Assembly: GCF_022479115.1 (NCBI RefSeq)
Contig: NZ_CP092497.1
Coordinates: 3,596,001-3,660,000, forward strand
DNA from: Amycolatopsis sp. EV170708-02-1
Lineage (GTDB): Bacteria; Actinomycetota; Actinomycetes; Mycobacteriales; Pseudonocardiaceae
Direction of reading: 5' to 3'
DNA: 64,000 bases
The position numbers and the translations under genes were made by a program. The notes under the pieces were generated by a model. That model made no database searches, was not told where the DNA came from, and was given only the letters and a program-made list of their open reading frames with translations. This document shows positions 54,574-64,000 of the stretch, in pieces (position 1 is the first letter of the stretch; every line of letters begins with the position of its first letter).

Positions 54574-55405
54574 GGGAGGAGAGATAGCGCTCGAGGGCGG
54601 CTTCGGCCTCAGGGAGCCGCTCCGGGAACCGCCGCGCGATCACGAACCGCCACGGGACCTCGAACAGCCGTCGCAGCGCGATGAACGGCTCCAGCGACGA
54701 AGGCGCCAAGCCGGCCGGGTACGCGTCCAGAGTCGCGCGTCCGGCCTCCGCGTAGAGCACGCCGAGGTCCCAGCCGAGCGGCCCGCGCCAGGTGTCCTCG
54801 AAGTCGAGCCAGCACGGCCCGGCCGCCGTCGCGACGACGTTCCCCCGGTGGGCGTCTCCGTGCAGCGGCCGGGCCTCGCCGTCCGGAAGCGCCGCCGCGA
54901 CCCGTTCGAGTTCGTCGTACAACCGGGGCAGCGCGGGGCCCATGGCGGCGCCGTGCCGGTCGAGCAGCGTCCGGAGTTCGCGGACCGGCCCGAGTTCGGG
55001 CAGTTCACCGGGGTAGTCGGCGAGCGCGTCGTGCACCCGGGCGAGGGAAAGCGCCACCTCGCGTGGCGACAGCGTGTGCCCCGGCTCGTGCGGGGTGTAG
55101 TGCCAGAGAGTGACCGGGAGTCCGTCGGCGAAATGCGGTCCTGCCGGGGGATCCATGGTCGGTGAGACGACGAGCACATCACGTTCCGTGAGGTGCTTCG
55201 ACAGCTCGACGTCGCGCGCGAGCCACTCCTCGGGCGAGGACCGGGCGAGCCGGGTCGTGCCGGGGACCCGTGCCACCACCGGACCCAGTCTCACCAGCAC
55301 GTTCGACTTGAAATGCAGGACCTCGGGGCGGCCGGTCGGCAGGCCGAACCGGTCACCGATGGCGACCGCCGCCGCCACTCCCGCACGTGTGTGTCCGTCG
55401 GTCAC
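54566..55405 (-). CDS. aminoglycoside phosphotransferase-family kinase
   Basis: A 279-residue kinase-fold protein of the APH/choline kinase group. The N-lobe has LHFKSNVLVRLGPVVARVPG, the catalytic loop HGDAHRGNVV and the metal Asp WLDFEDTWRGP. The substrate may be an antibiotic, a sugar or a small alcohol; the sequence does not tell. The stop TAG is supplied by the palindrome. The antibiotic-resistance label is not supported by context. Confidence 0.83.
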   Translation of the reverse strand: MTDGHTRAGVAAAVAIGDRFGLPTGRPEVLHFKSNVLVRLGPVVARVPGTTRLARSSPEEWLARDVELSKHLTERDVLVVSPTMDPPAGPHFADGLPVTLWHYTPHEPGHTLSPREVALSLARVHDALADYPGELPELGPVRELRTLLDRHGAAMGPALPRLYDELERVAAALPDGEARPLHGDAHRGNVVATAAGPCWLDFEDTWRGPLGWDLGVLYAEAGRATLDAYPAGLAPSSLEPFIALRRLFEVPWRFVIARRFPERLPEAEAALERYLSSRV

Positions 55406-55540
55406 GGCCCGATCTTGCCAGCCGGTGCGCGCGACTGTCGGTAGTGAGGGCTACGATCCCCACTAGCCGCCGGAATGGGTCCCGAACCCGCCCGGCGACC
55501 GCAAATTGACCACCACAAGGTTTGAGTGTTGGAGGCAGGA

Positions 55541-57319
55541 GTGACGGCCGTAGCCCCCAAGCCGATCGCCACGCGCCCGTATCCCGCGCGCGAGTCGGTT
55601 AAGGGTTCGTACCTGCTGCGGTTGTTCCGCACGACGGACCACAAGCAAATCGGCATCATGTACCTGGTCACGTCGTTCGCCTTCTTCATGGTGGGCGGCG
55701 CGATGGCGATGCTGATCCGCTCCGAGCTGGCGCGTCCCGGGCAGCAGTTCCTTTCGCAGGAGCAGTACAACCAGCTGTTCACCATGCACGGCACGATCAT
55801 GCTGCTGCTGTACGCGACGCCGATCCTCTTCGGCTTCGCGAACTTCATCCTGCCGCTGCAGATCGGTTCGCCCGACGTCGCGTTCCCGCGGCTGAACGCG
55901 TTCTCGTACTGGCTGTACCTGTTCGGCGGCCTGATCGTGATGTCCGGCTTCCTGACCCCGGGTGGCGCCGCCGACTTCGGCTGGTTCGCCTACACCCCGC
56001 TGTCGGACGCCATCCACTCGCCCGGCGTCGGCGCCGACCTGTGGATCTCCGGTCTGGTCGTGTCCGGTCTCGGCACCATCCTCGGTGGCGTCAACATGAT
56101 CACCACGGTGATCTGCCTGCGCGCCCCCGGTATGACGATGTACCGGATGCCGATCTTCACCTGGAACATCCTGGTCACCAGCATCCTGATCCTGCTGGCG
56201 TTCCCGATCCTGACCGCGGCCCTGATGGGCCTGCTGGCGGACCGGCATCTCGGGGCGCACGTGTTCGACCCCGCGAACGGCGGCGTGATCCTCTGGCAGC
56301 ACCTGTTCTGGTTCTTCGGCCATCCAGAGGTCTATATCGTCGCGCTACCGTTCTTCGGGATCGTGTCGGAGATCTTCCCGGTCTTCAGCCGCAAGCCGAT
56401 CTTCGGTTACAAGGGCCTGGTCTGGGCGACGCTGGCGATCGCCGCGCTGTCGGTGGCCGTGTGGGCGCACCACATGTACGCGACCGGCGCCGTGCTGCTG
56501 CCGTTCTTCTCCTTCATGACCTTCCTGATCGCGGTCCCGACCGGCGTGAAGTTCTTCAACTGGATCGGCACGATGTGGAAGGGCCAGCTGTCCTTCGAGA
56601 CGCCGATGATCTTCTCGATGGGCTTCATCGTCACGTTCCTCTTCGGCGGTCTGACCGGCATCATGCTGGCCGCGCCGGCGATCGACTTCCACGTGTCCGA
56701 CAGCTACTTCGTCGTCGCGCACTTCCACTACGTGCTCTACGGCACGATCGTGTTCGCCACGTTCGCCGGGATCTACTTCTGGTTCCCGAAGATCACCGGC
56801 CGCATGATGGACGAGAAGCTCGGCAAGTGGCACTTCTGGACCACGTTCATCGGCTTCCACGCCACGTTCCTGGTGCAGCACTGGCTCGGCGCCGAAGGCA
56901 TGCCGCGCCGGTACGCGGACTACCTGCAGTCCGACGGGTTCACGACGCTGAACACGATCTCCACGATCGGCGCGTACATCCTCGGTGCCTCCACGCTGCC
57001 GTTCATCTGGAACGTCTTCAAGAGCTACCGGTACGGCGAGATCGTCACGGTGGACGACCCGTGGGGCTACGGCAACTCGCTCGAATGGGCGACGTCCTGC
57101 CCGCCGCCGCGGCACAACTTCACCGAGCTGCCGCGGATCCGGTCCGAGCGCCCGGCGTTCGAGCTGCACTACCCGCACATGATGGAGCGCATCCACTCCG
57201 AAGGTGAGATCGGCTTCTTCGGGAAGCAGAAGGTCAACACCCACCGGGCGCCGTCCCAGGTGCTCACCGAAGCGGCCATGCCGGGTGACCACTCCAAGGA
57301 CAACTCCAGCGAGAAGTGA
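55541..57319 (+). CDS. ctaD: cytochrome c oxidase subunit I
   Basis: Core subunit of the aa3-type terminal oxidase, 592 residues and 12 membrane helices. The heme and copper ligands are visible: MHGTIMLLL (heme a His), [18 protein letters not shown] (CuB His and the cross-linked Tyr) and AHHMYATG (His-His of CuB), then [10 protein letters not shown] (heme a3 and a His). GTG 55541 follows GGAGG five bases upstream and gives a mycobacterial-like TAVAPKP start. A strong terminator follows the gene. Confidence 0.97.
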   Translation: MTAVAPKPIATRPYPARESVKGSYLLRLFRTTDHKQIGIMYLVTSFAFFMVGGAMAMLIRSELARPGQQFLSQEQYNQLFTMHGTIMLLLYATPILFGFANFILPLQIGSPDVAFPRLNAFSYWLYLFGGLIVMSGFLTPGGAADFGWFAYTPLSDAIHSPGVGADLWISGLVVSGLGTILGGVNMITTVICLRAPGMTMYRMPIFTWNILVTSILILLAFPILTAALMGLLADRHLGAHVFDPANGGVILWQHLFWFFGHPEVYIVALPFFGIVSEIFPVFSRKPIFGYKGLVWATLAIAALSVAVWAHHMYATGAVLLPFFSFMTFLIAVPTGVKFFNWIGTMWKGQLSFETPMIFSMGFIVTFLFGGLTGIMLAAPAIDFHVSDSYFVVAHFHYVLYGTIVFATFAGIYFWFPKITGRMMDEKLGKWHFWTTFIGFHATFLVQHWLGAEGMPRRYADYLQSDGFTTLNTISTIGAYILGASTLPFIWNVFKSYRYGEIVTVDDPWGYGNSLEWATSCPPPRHNFTELPRIRSERPAFELHYPHMMERIHSEGEIGFFGKQKVNTHRAPSQVLTEAAMPGDHSKDNSSEK

Positions 57320-59391
<2,072 letters not shown>

Positions 59392-59396
59392 CCTCA

Positions 59397-59402
59397 TATA
59401 CT
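59397..59402 (+). promoter_or_regulatory. -10 box of a leaderless kinase transcript
   Basis: TATACT, a near-consensus -10, ends 6 bases before the kinase ATG at 59409, so transcription would begin at the start codon. The -35 region is poor. Confidence 0.55.
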
Positions 59403-59408
59403 CCCCGC

Positions 59409-61160
59409 ATGGGTGACCGGCTGATCGCCGGGCGCTACCGCTTGGAGGAGCGGATCGGCGCCGGGGGTATGGGCGTGGTCTGGCGTGCCACCGATCTGGA
59501 CCTCGGGCGGGTCGTCGCTCTCAAGCGTTCGCAGGCCGGGGACAGCGGTCAGATCCGGCGCGAGGCGAGGATCGGCGCGGGCCTGCATCATCCGAACGTG
59601 GTCACCGTCTTCGACGCCGTGATCGACGGTGACGATCGCTGGCTCGTGATGGAGTACCTGCCCTCGCGCAGCCTCGCCGACGTCATCGACTCCGACGGGC
59701 CGCTGCCACCTGGCAAGGTGGCCAAGATCGGCGTCCAGCTCGCCGCGGCGCTCGCGGCGATGCACGAGAAGGGCATGGTCCACCGCGACCTCAAACCGGG
59801 CAACGTCCTGGTGGCCGAAGACGGCACCGCGAAACTCACCGACCTGGGCATCGCGCAGTGGGCGGAGGTCACCCGCACCGGCGGCGGACTCGACGTCGGC
59901 ACGCCCGGCTACGTCGCGCCCGAGATGGCCGAAGGACAGCAGGCGGGTGCCGCGGCGGACGTGTTCTCGCTCGGCGCGACCCTGTTCGCCGCCGTCGAAG
60001 GCACCTCGGTGTGGGGAGACGCGAGCGTGGGACCGTTCGTCCAGCTCCGGCGGGCGACGTCGTACAACCTGGAGCCGATCCGCCGGGCGGGACAGCTGGC
60101 GCCCGCGCTGACGGAACTCCTGCGGCGCAAACCCGCGGGCAGGCCGAACGCCGTCCGCGCCGCCGAACTGCTGTCCGAGGTCGCGGATGTCGGCGTGCCC
60201 GAGCGAATGCGGCGGTTCCGCGTGACCAGGCGCGCGGTCGCGATCGGTGCCGTCGCGGCGGTGCTGATGCTGATCGGCGGCCTGCTCTACGCCACACGGG
60301 AACCGGCGTCGATCGCGGCAGGACCCACGCCGATGGACTCGGTCGGGGATCCGCGCACGGCCGACCCCTGCGCGCTGGTGGACCCGTCCGCGCTGAAGCA
60401 CCTCGGGACGCCGCGGCTCGACACCGCGAGCGGCAACTTCAACGCCTGCGGTGTCCTGCTGAGGCTGACCCCGGACGAAGAGGACGTCGTCGACGTCCGG
60501 CTCGAATTGACCATCCCGGGGTCGCCGATGCTGGAGAAGCCCCTGCCCGGGCAGCTGCGGGTGCGTGAGTGGCCGAGTGACACCGAAGAGAAGTGCCAGC
60601 GGGCCATCGAGCTGCCGGACGGCAACCAGCTCTGGGTGCACTCCCGGCATGTCCAGAACTGGCACGCGCACCTGTGCGACTTCGTCGACGCGGTCGGCGC
60701 GCACGCCGCCGCGGTGCTGAACCGCGGACCGCTCGAACGGCGTCCCGCCCCGTTCCCCGCGGGTTCGCTCGGGACCCTCGACGCCTGCGCGCTCGGCGGT
60801 GAACTGCCCCAGGCGATCGTCGGCGGGCCGGCGAAACCGGATCCGGTGTTCGGCAGCTGGGAGTGCTACTGGAACCACCGCGAGACGGCGGTGACGATCC
60901 GGTTCGAGCGGGAGCAGGCGCCGCTCGAAGACGACGGCAGGCGCGTCGCTCTCGGATCGCGAGAAGCCTTCGTCGAAGTCTCGACCGAGTGGAAGGCTTG
61001 CCAGGCGGAGATCCCGCACCGGACGTTCACCGGCGACGGTCGTGCCATGATCGAAACGGTGGAGATCTACGTCGCGAACAAGGTCAAGCGGCCGGAGGAG
61101 ATGTGCCCGGCCGCGGAACGGCTCGCCGGCGAGATCGCTCCCCGGCTGCCGCCACTGTGA
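59409..61160 (+). CDS. membrane serine/threonine protein kinase
   Basis: A 583-residue PknB-type kinase. The N-terminal kinase has the ATP loop GAGGMGVVW (18-26), Lys39, HRDLKPGN (125-132) with catalytic Asp127, and DLG (145-147) in place of DFG. One membrane helix (about 276-295) joins it to an outer part of 290 residues. That part holds two DPCAL...C modules, DPCALVDPSALKHLG and DACALGGELPQAIVGG, like the lipoprotein at 37459. So the sensor domain is not PASTA. It probably senses the cell envelope. Leaderless ATG 59409. Confidence 0.9.
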   Translation: MGDRLIAGRYRLEERIGAGGMGVVWRATDLDLGRVVALKRSQAGDSGQIRREARIGAGLHHPNVVTVFDAVIDGDDRWLVMEYLPSRSLADVIDSDGPLPPGKVAKIGVQLAAALAAMHEKGMVHRDLKPGNVLVAEDGTAKLTDLGIAQWAEVTRTGGGLDVGTPGYVAPEMAEGQQAGAAADVFSLGATLFAAVEGTSVWGDASVGPFVQLRRATSYNLEPIRRAGQLAPALTELLRRKPAGRPNAVRAAELLSEVADVGVPERMRRFRVTRRAVAIGAVAAVLMLIGGLLYATREPASIAAGPTPMDSVGDPRTADPCALVDPSALKHLGTPRLDTASGNFNACGVLLRLTPDEEDVVDVRLELTIPGSPMLEKPLPGQLRVREWPSDTEEKCQRAIELPDGNQLWVHSRHVQNWHAHLCDFVDAVGAHAAAVLNRGPLERRPAPFPAGSLGTLDACALGGELPQAIVGGPAKPDPVFGSWECYWNHRETAVTIRFEREQAPLEDDGRRVALGSREAFVEVSTEWKACQAEIPHRTFTGDGRAMIETVEIYVANKVKRPEEMCPAAERLAGEIAPRLPPL

Positions 61161-61171
61161 AAGGGAAAACC

Positions 61172-61576
61172 GTGTCTTTGGAAGTCCAGCGCGACGGCGA
61201 GCATCGCTTCGTCGGCCGCAACGAACGCGGTGCCGAGGTAATGATCGGCCGCAAGGGCGCCGAGGGCGCCTTCTCGCCCGCCGAACTGCTGCAGATCGCG
61301 GCGGCGGGCTGCTCGGCCGTCACCGCCGAGAACCTCATCACGCGCCGGATCGGGGAGGACTCGAAGTTCCGGGTCGGCGTGACCGCGGACAGGCGCGAAG
61401 ACGCTTCGGAGCTCGACGCCGTCCACGTGGCTTTCGACGTCGACGTGTCCTCGCTGCCCGCCGCGGATCGAGAGGCGCTCGCGGCGGCGGTGGATCGCGC
61501 CATCGAGCGGCTGTGCACGGTGAGCCGGACGCTGAAGAAGGGCATCCCGGTCACGGAGAGCTTCCCGACCTCGTGA
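61172..61576 (+). CDS. OsmC/Ohr family peroxiredoxin-like protein
   Basis: A 134-residue thiol peroxidase-type protein with the first reactive Cys in IAAAGCSAVTAEN and the second in ERLCTVSRTLKKG, as in OsmC/Ohr. It likely reduces organic hydroperoxides. GTG 61172 is preferred because GAAAGGGA lies upstream; the in-frame GTG at 61157 overlaps the kinase stop and is also possible. The stop TGA lies in the family B palindrome. Confidence 0.87.
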   Translation: MSLEVQRDGEHRFVGRNERGAEVMIGRKGAEGAFSPAELLQIAAAGCSAVTAENLITRRIGEDSKFRVGVTADRREDASELDAVHVAFDVDVSSLPAADREALAAAVDRAIERLCTVSRTLKKGIPVTESFPTS

Positions 61577-61616
61577 GTGGTAAGGACGGTTAGAACCGTC
61601 CTTACCACTCACGAGG
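61569..61616. repeat. palindromic repeat, family B copy 4, with paired changes
   Basis: 23-bp perfect arms (61569-61591, 61594-61616). The sequence has GGTAAGGA/TCCTTACC where copies 1-3 have GGCAAGGA/TCCTTGCC, a compensated change in both arms. The OsmC stop TGA (61574-61576) is inside the left arm. It also ends the convergent gene at 61625. Confidence 0.92.
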
Positions 61617-61624
61617 TGCCGGGC

Positions 61625-61978
61625 TCAGTGTTTGGCGGGGTGGCCTTCGGCGCTCCAGACCACGTACGCCTCGTCGGCGTCGGTGGTCATGGCCTCGATG
61701 AACTTCTCGTTGTCGAAGCCGGGCAGCGTCTGCAGCCGCTCGATCAGCGCGTCGGCGGCCGGGTCGCCGCTGGGGATCGCGGTGCCCTTCCCGTCGGCGC
61801 CGGCGAGCATAAAGAAGACGTCTTCCTTCCACGGGCCTTCAGGGATCACTCTGACCACCACCGCGGACAGCTCGGACCACGTGACGGCTTCTTCGCTGCC
61901 GTCCGCGAGCTGGCGCCGCACTCCGGTGTCATCGACGCTGACGGTCCGGGATTGTGCGTTGGGCGACTCCTGGGACAA
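61625..61978 (-). CDS. small hypothetical protein, 117 aa
   Basis: A soluble acidic protein with a beta-rich middle (EEAVTWSELSAVVVRVIPEG, EDVFFMLAGADGKGTAIPSG) and a C-terminal helix. The pattern is reminiscent of small domain proteins of unknown function found next to DinG-type helicases; no catalytic residue stands out. TTG 61978 follows AGGGAG by 6 bases. It lies 57 bp downstream of the helicase end on the same strand. Confidence 0.7.
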   Translation of the reverse strand: MSQESPNAQSRTVSVDDTGVRRQLADGSEEAVTWSELSAVVVRVIPEGPWKEDVFFMLAGADGKGTAIPSGDPAADALIERLQTLPGFDNEKFIEAMTTDADEAYVVWSAEGHPAKH

Positions 61979-62035
61979 CCGGTTCTCCCTGTCTTCGGCG
62001 TTCCGTTAACGGTACTCGGCCGTGTTCCAGGCCAC

Positions 62036-64000
62036 TCAGGCCGGGGCGGCCGCGTCGAGGCGGCGCAGCGCGTCGCGGGCGACCTTCGGGTCCATGGTCG
62101 GCCAGAACGGCGGCAGCGAGGCGCGCAGGAAACCGCCGTAGCGGGCGGTGGCGAGCCGTGAATCCAGGATCGCCACGACGCCGCGATCGGTGACCGAACG
62201 GTGCAGCCGTCCGGTGCCCTGCGCGAGCAGCAGCGCGGCATGGGTGGCCGCGACGGTGAGGAACCCATTGCCGCCCCTGGCTTCCACGGCCCGCTGCCGT
62301 GCCGAGGAGACCGGGTCGTCCGGGCGGGGGAACGGGATCCTGTCGACCACGACCAGCTGGAGCGACGGGCCGGGCACGTCGACGCCCTGCCACAGCGACA
62401 GCGTGCCGAACAGGCAGGTGCGGGCGTCTTCGGAGAACTTCTGCACCAGCAGGCCGGTGGCGTCGTCGCCCTGGCAGAGGATCGGCAGGTCGAGCCGCTC
62501 CCGCATCTCCTCTGTCGCCTGCTTCGCCGCGCGCATCGAGGAGAACAGGCCGAGCGTGCGCCCGCCCGCGGCCTCGATCAGCTCGGCCAGCTCGTCCATG
62601 GTCGAGGGCTGCAACCCGTCCCTGCCCGGCGGCGGCAGGTGTTTGGCCAGGTAGAGGATGCCGTTGCGTTTGTGGTCGAACGGGGAGCCGACGTCGAGGC
62701 CGGTCCACTTCGGGCCGTCGGCGTCGTCGCTGTCGGCGGGGCGGCCTTGTCCGTCGCCGCGCCCGGTGCCTTCTCGACCCTGGCCCCGCCGGGCGGGAGA
62801 CCCCACTGCCGGGCCATCGTGTCGAACGTGCCGCCCAGGGTCAGCGTCGCCGAGGTGAGGACGGTCGTGTGCTGGTTGAAGACGCGCTCCCGCAGCAGAC
62901 CGGCGACACCCAGCGGAGCGACCTTCAGCGCGGGCGGGCGCGGATTCGTGGAGAAACGGTCCCCGGTCAGCCAGACGACGTCGCGCTGATGCGCCTTGTC
63001 GTCGTCGAAGGCTTCGAGCAGCCGGACCGCCGTGTCGTGGACCTCTTCGAGCAGTGACCGCGCCAGCTTGCGGGCGGTCGCCTCGTCGACGTCCTCCTTG
63101 CGGTCCTTGCCGAGCGCGGTGAGGCAGCGGTGCGCGGCGTCGCGGACCGCGGGGATCGCGCCGGTGAGGGCCTGCGGGAGCGAGTCCATCCGGCCGGACG
63201 GCAGGTCGTCGAGGATCAGGGCCAGCCCGTCGCTCGCCTCCAGCAGCTGATCGGCCACTTCGTCGTCGACCAGTTTCCCGCAGCGCCTGGCGGCGGCGGA
63301 GACCATGCCGCTGGTCAGCTCGCCGGTCGCCACTGAGGTGACGCGGTCCACCAGGTCGTGCGCCTCGTCGATGATCACCAGATCGTGCTCGGGGAGCACC
63401 TGGTAACCCTGCAGCGCGTCGATCGCCAGCAGGGCGTGGTTGGTGATCACGACGTCGGCCTTGCCCGCCTCGGCGCGGGACCGCTCGGCGAAACAGTCCG
63501 TGCCGATGGGGCAGCGTGACGCGCCCAGGCATTCCTTGGCGGTGACGGACACCTGGCGCCACGCCTGGTCCGAGACGCCGGGGACCAGCTCGTCGCGGTC
63601 ACCCGTTTCGGTGTCGGACGACCATTCCCGCAGCCGGGTGACCTCCTTGCCCAGCCTGGAGACGGCGAACGGGTCGAACAGCTGCTGATCCTCCGGCTCG
63701 TCCGGGGCGCCGGAATCGAGCCGGTGGAGGCAGAGGTAGTTACGGCGGCCCTTGAGGATCGCGAAGGTGGGCTCGCGGCCGAGGGGCTTCTTGAGCGCCT
63801 TCGCCAGCCGGGGGAGATCCCTGTCGACGAGCTGGCGCTGCAGCGCGATGGTGGCCGTGGAGACCACGACCGTGGCCTCCTTCTCGACCGCGTGCCGGAT
63901 CGCGGGAACGAGATAGGCCAACGACTTCCCGGTGCCCGTGCCCGCCTGGACGGCGAGGTGCTCACCGGTGCGGATGGCCCGGCCGACGGCGTCCGCCATC
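62036..64000 (-). CDS. DinG-type ATP-dependent helicase, 5' end cut, frameshifted
   Basis: A superfamily 2 helicase of the XPD/DinG type, about 650 residues visible; the start lies beyond base 64000. Walker A is GTGTGKSLA, and the Walker B/DEAH box VIIDEAHDL. The first frame covers to about 62,790 (LTSATLTLGGTFD) and then turns into an Arg/Pro-rich reading; the next frame continues WTGLDVGSPFD and on to the stop at 62036, with SLWQGVDVPG and GRLHRSVTDRGVVAILD. One missing base between about 62,745 and 62,810 explains it. Iron-sulfur Cys residues (YLC, HRLDSG, CLGASRCP) fit XPD-like helicases. Confidence 0.85.

Noticed and set aside
53311..55405. Glycopeptide antibiotic gene cluster with resistance kinase
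   Set aside because: Only one transferase and one generic phosphotransferase; no NRPS, halogenase, oxygenase or van genes.

Overview
The window reads as chromosome of a high-GC actinobacterium of the Pseudonocardiaceae, most like Amycolatopsis. The reasons are strong G/C bias at third codon positions, frequent GTG/TTG starts, many apparently leaderless genes, an actinobacterial prmC / sua5 / wecA / atpIBEFHAGDC / DUF2550 / cobO / murA backbone, a MurA with Asp at the fosfomycin-Cys position, the mismatch nuclease NucS, and a glycopeptide-type sugar transferase. No rRNA, tRNA, CRISPR array, prophage or transposase was seen. Both ends cut genes: a hydrolase at the left and a DinG-type helicase at the right.

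Layout. 1-2.6 kb: hydrolase and MerR regulator facing apart, HD phosphohydrolase, prmC. 2.8-4.8 kb: an inserted secreted M6-type protease. 4.9-14.7 kb: sua5, wecA-like, atpI and the complete F1Fo ATP synthase operon. 14.8-18.7 kb: DUF2550, an unusual EPSP synthase, cobO, murA. 18.9-23.3 kb: secreted protease, sortase-anchored protein, two LysE exporters, a membrane protein and a repeat-containing secreted protein. 23.4-28.6 kb: ethylmalonyl-CoA mutase and the ehuBCDA (ectoine-type) ABC transporter. 28.7-32.3 kb: small catabolic and repair genes ending in nucS. 32.6-38.5 kb: patatin lipase plus a rearranged papain-like peptidase, a Na+ symporter with a small partner, a lipoprotein. 38.5-42.8 kb: dhaKLM and a double 3-hydroxyacyl-CoA dehydrogenase. 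42.8-55.4 kb: mixed small genes (Lrp and PLP enzyme, MscS-like protein, phosphodiesterase, serine hydrolase, methyltransferase, AraC, GNAT, glycosyltransferase, phosphotransferase). 55.5-62 kb: ctaD, serB, PTH2-like, Ser/Thr kinase, OsmC. 62-64 kb: helicase.

The most unusual property of the window is outside the proteins. At least four families of long, near-perfect palindromes and two arrays of 21-bp repeats sit within a few bases of stop codons, sometimes supplying the stop codon. Several bracket genes that look inserted into the conserved backbone, and some copies differ by paired changes in both arms. Other points: two DevR/DosR-like boxes before the ATP synthase operon, a 19-bp hairpin between atpD and atpC, an EPSP synthase with Ala at the glyphosate-resistance position, and a papain-like peptidase whose sequence blocks are in swapped order.

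Four genes (cobO, the LAKTG surface protein, an AraC regulator, the helicase) are each broken by an apparent loss of one base, three of them clearly in a G/C run. This looks more like sequence error than biology, and those C-termini should be treated with caution.
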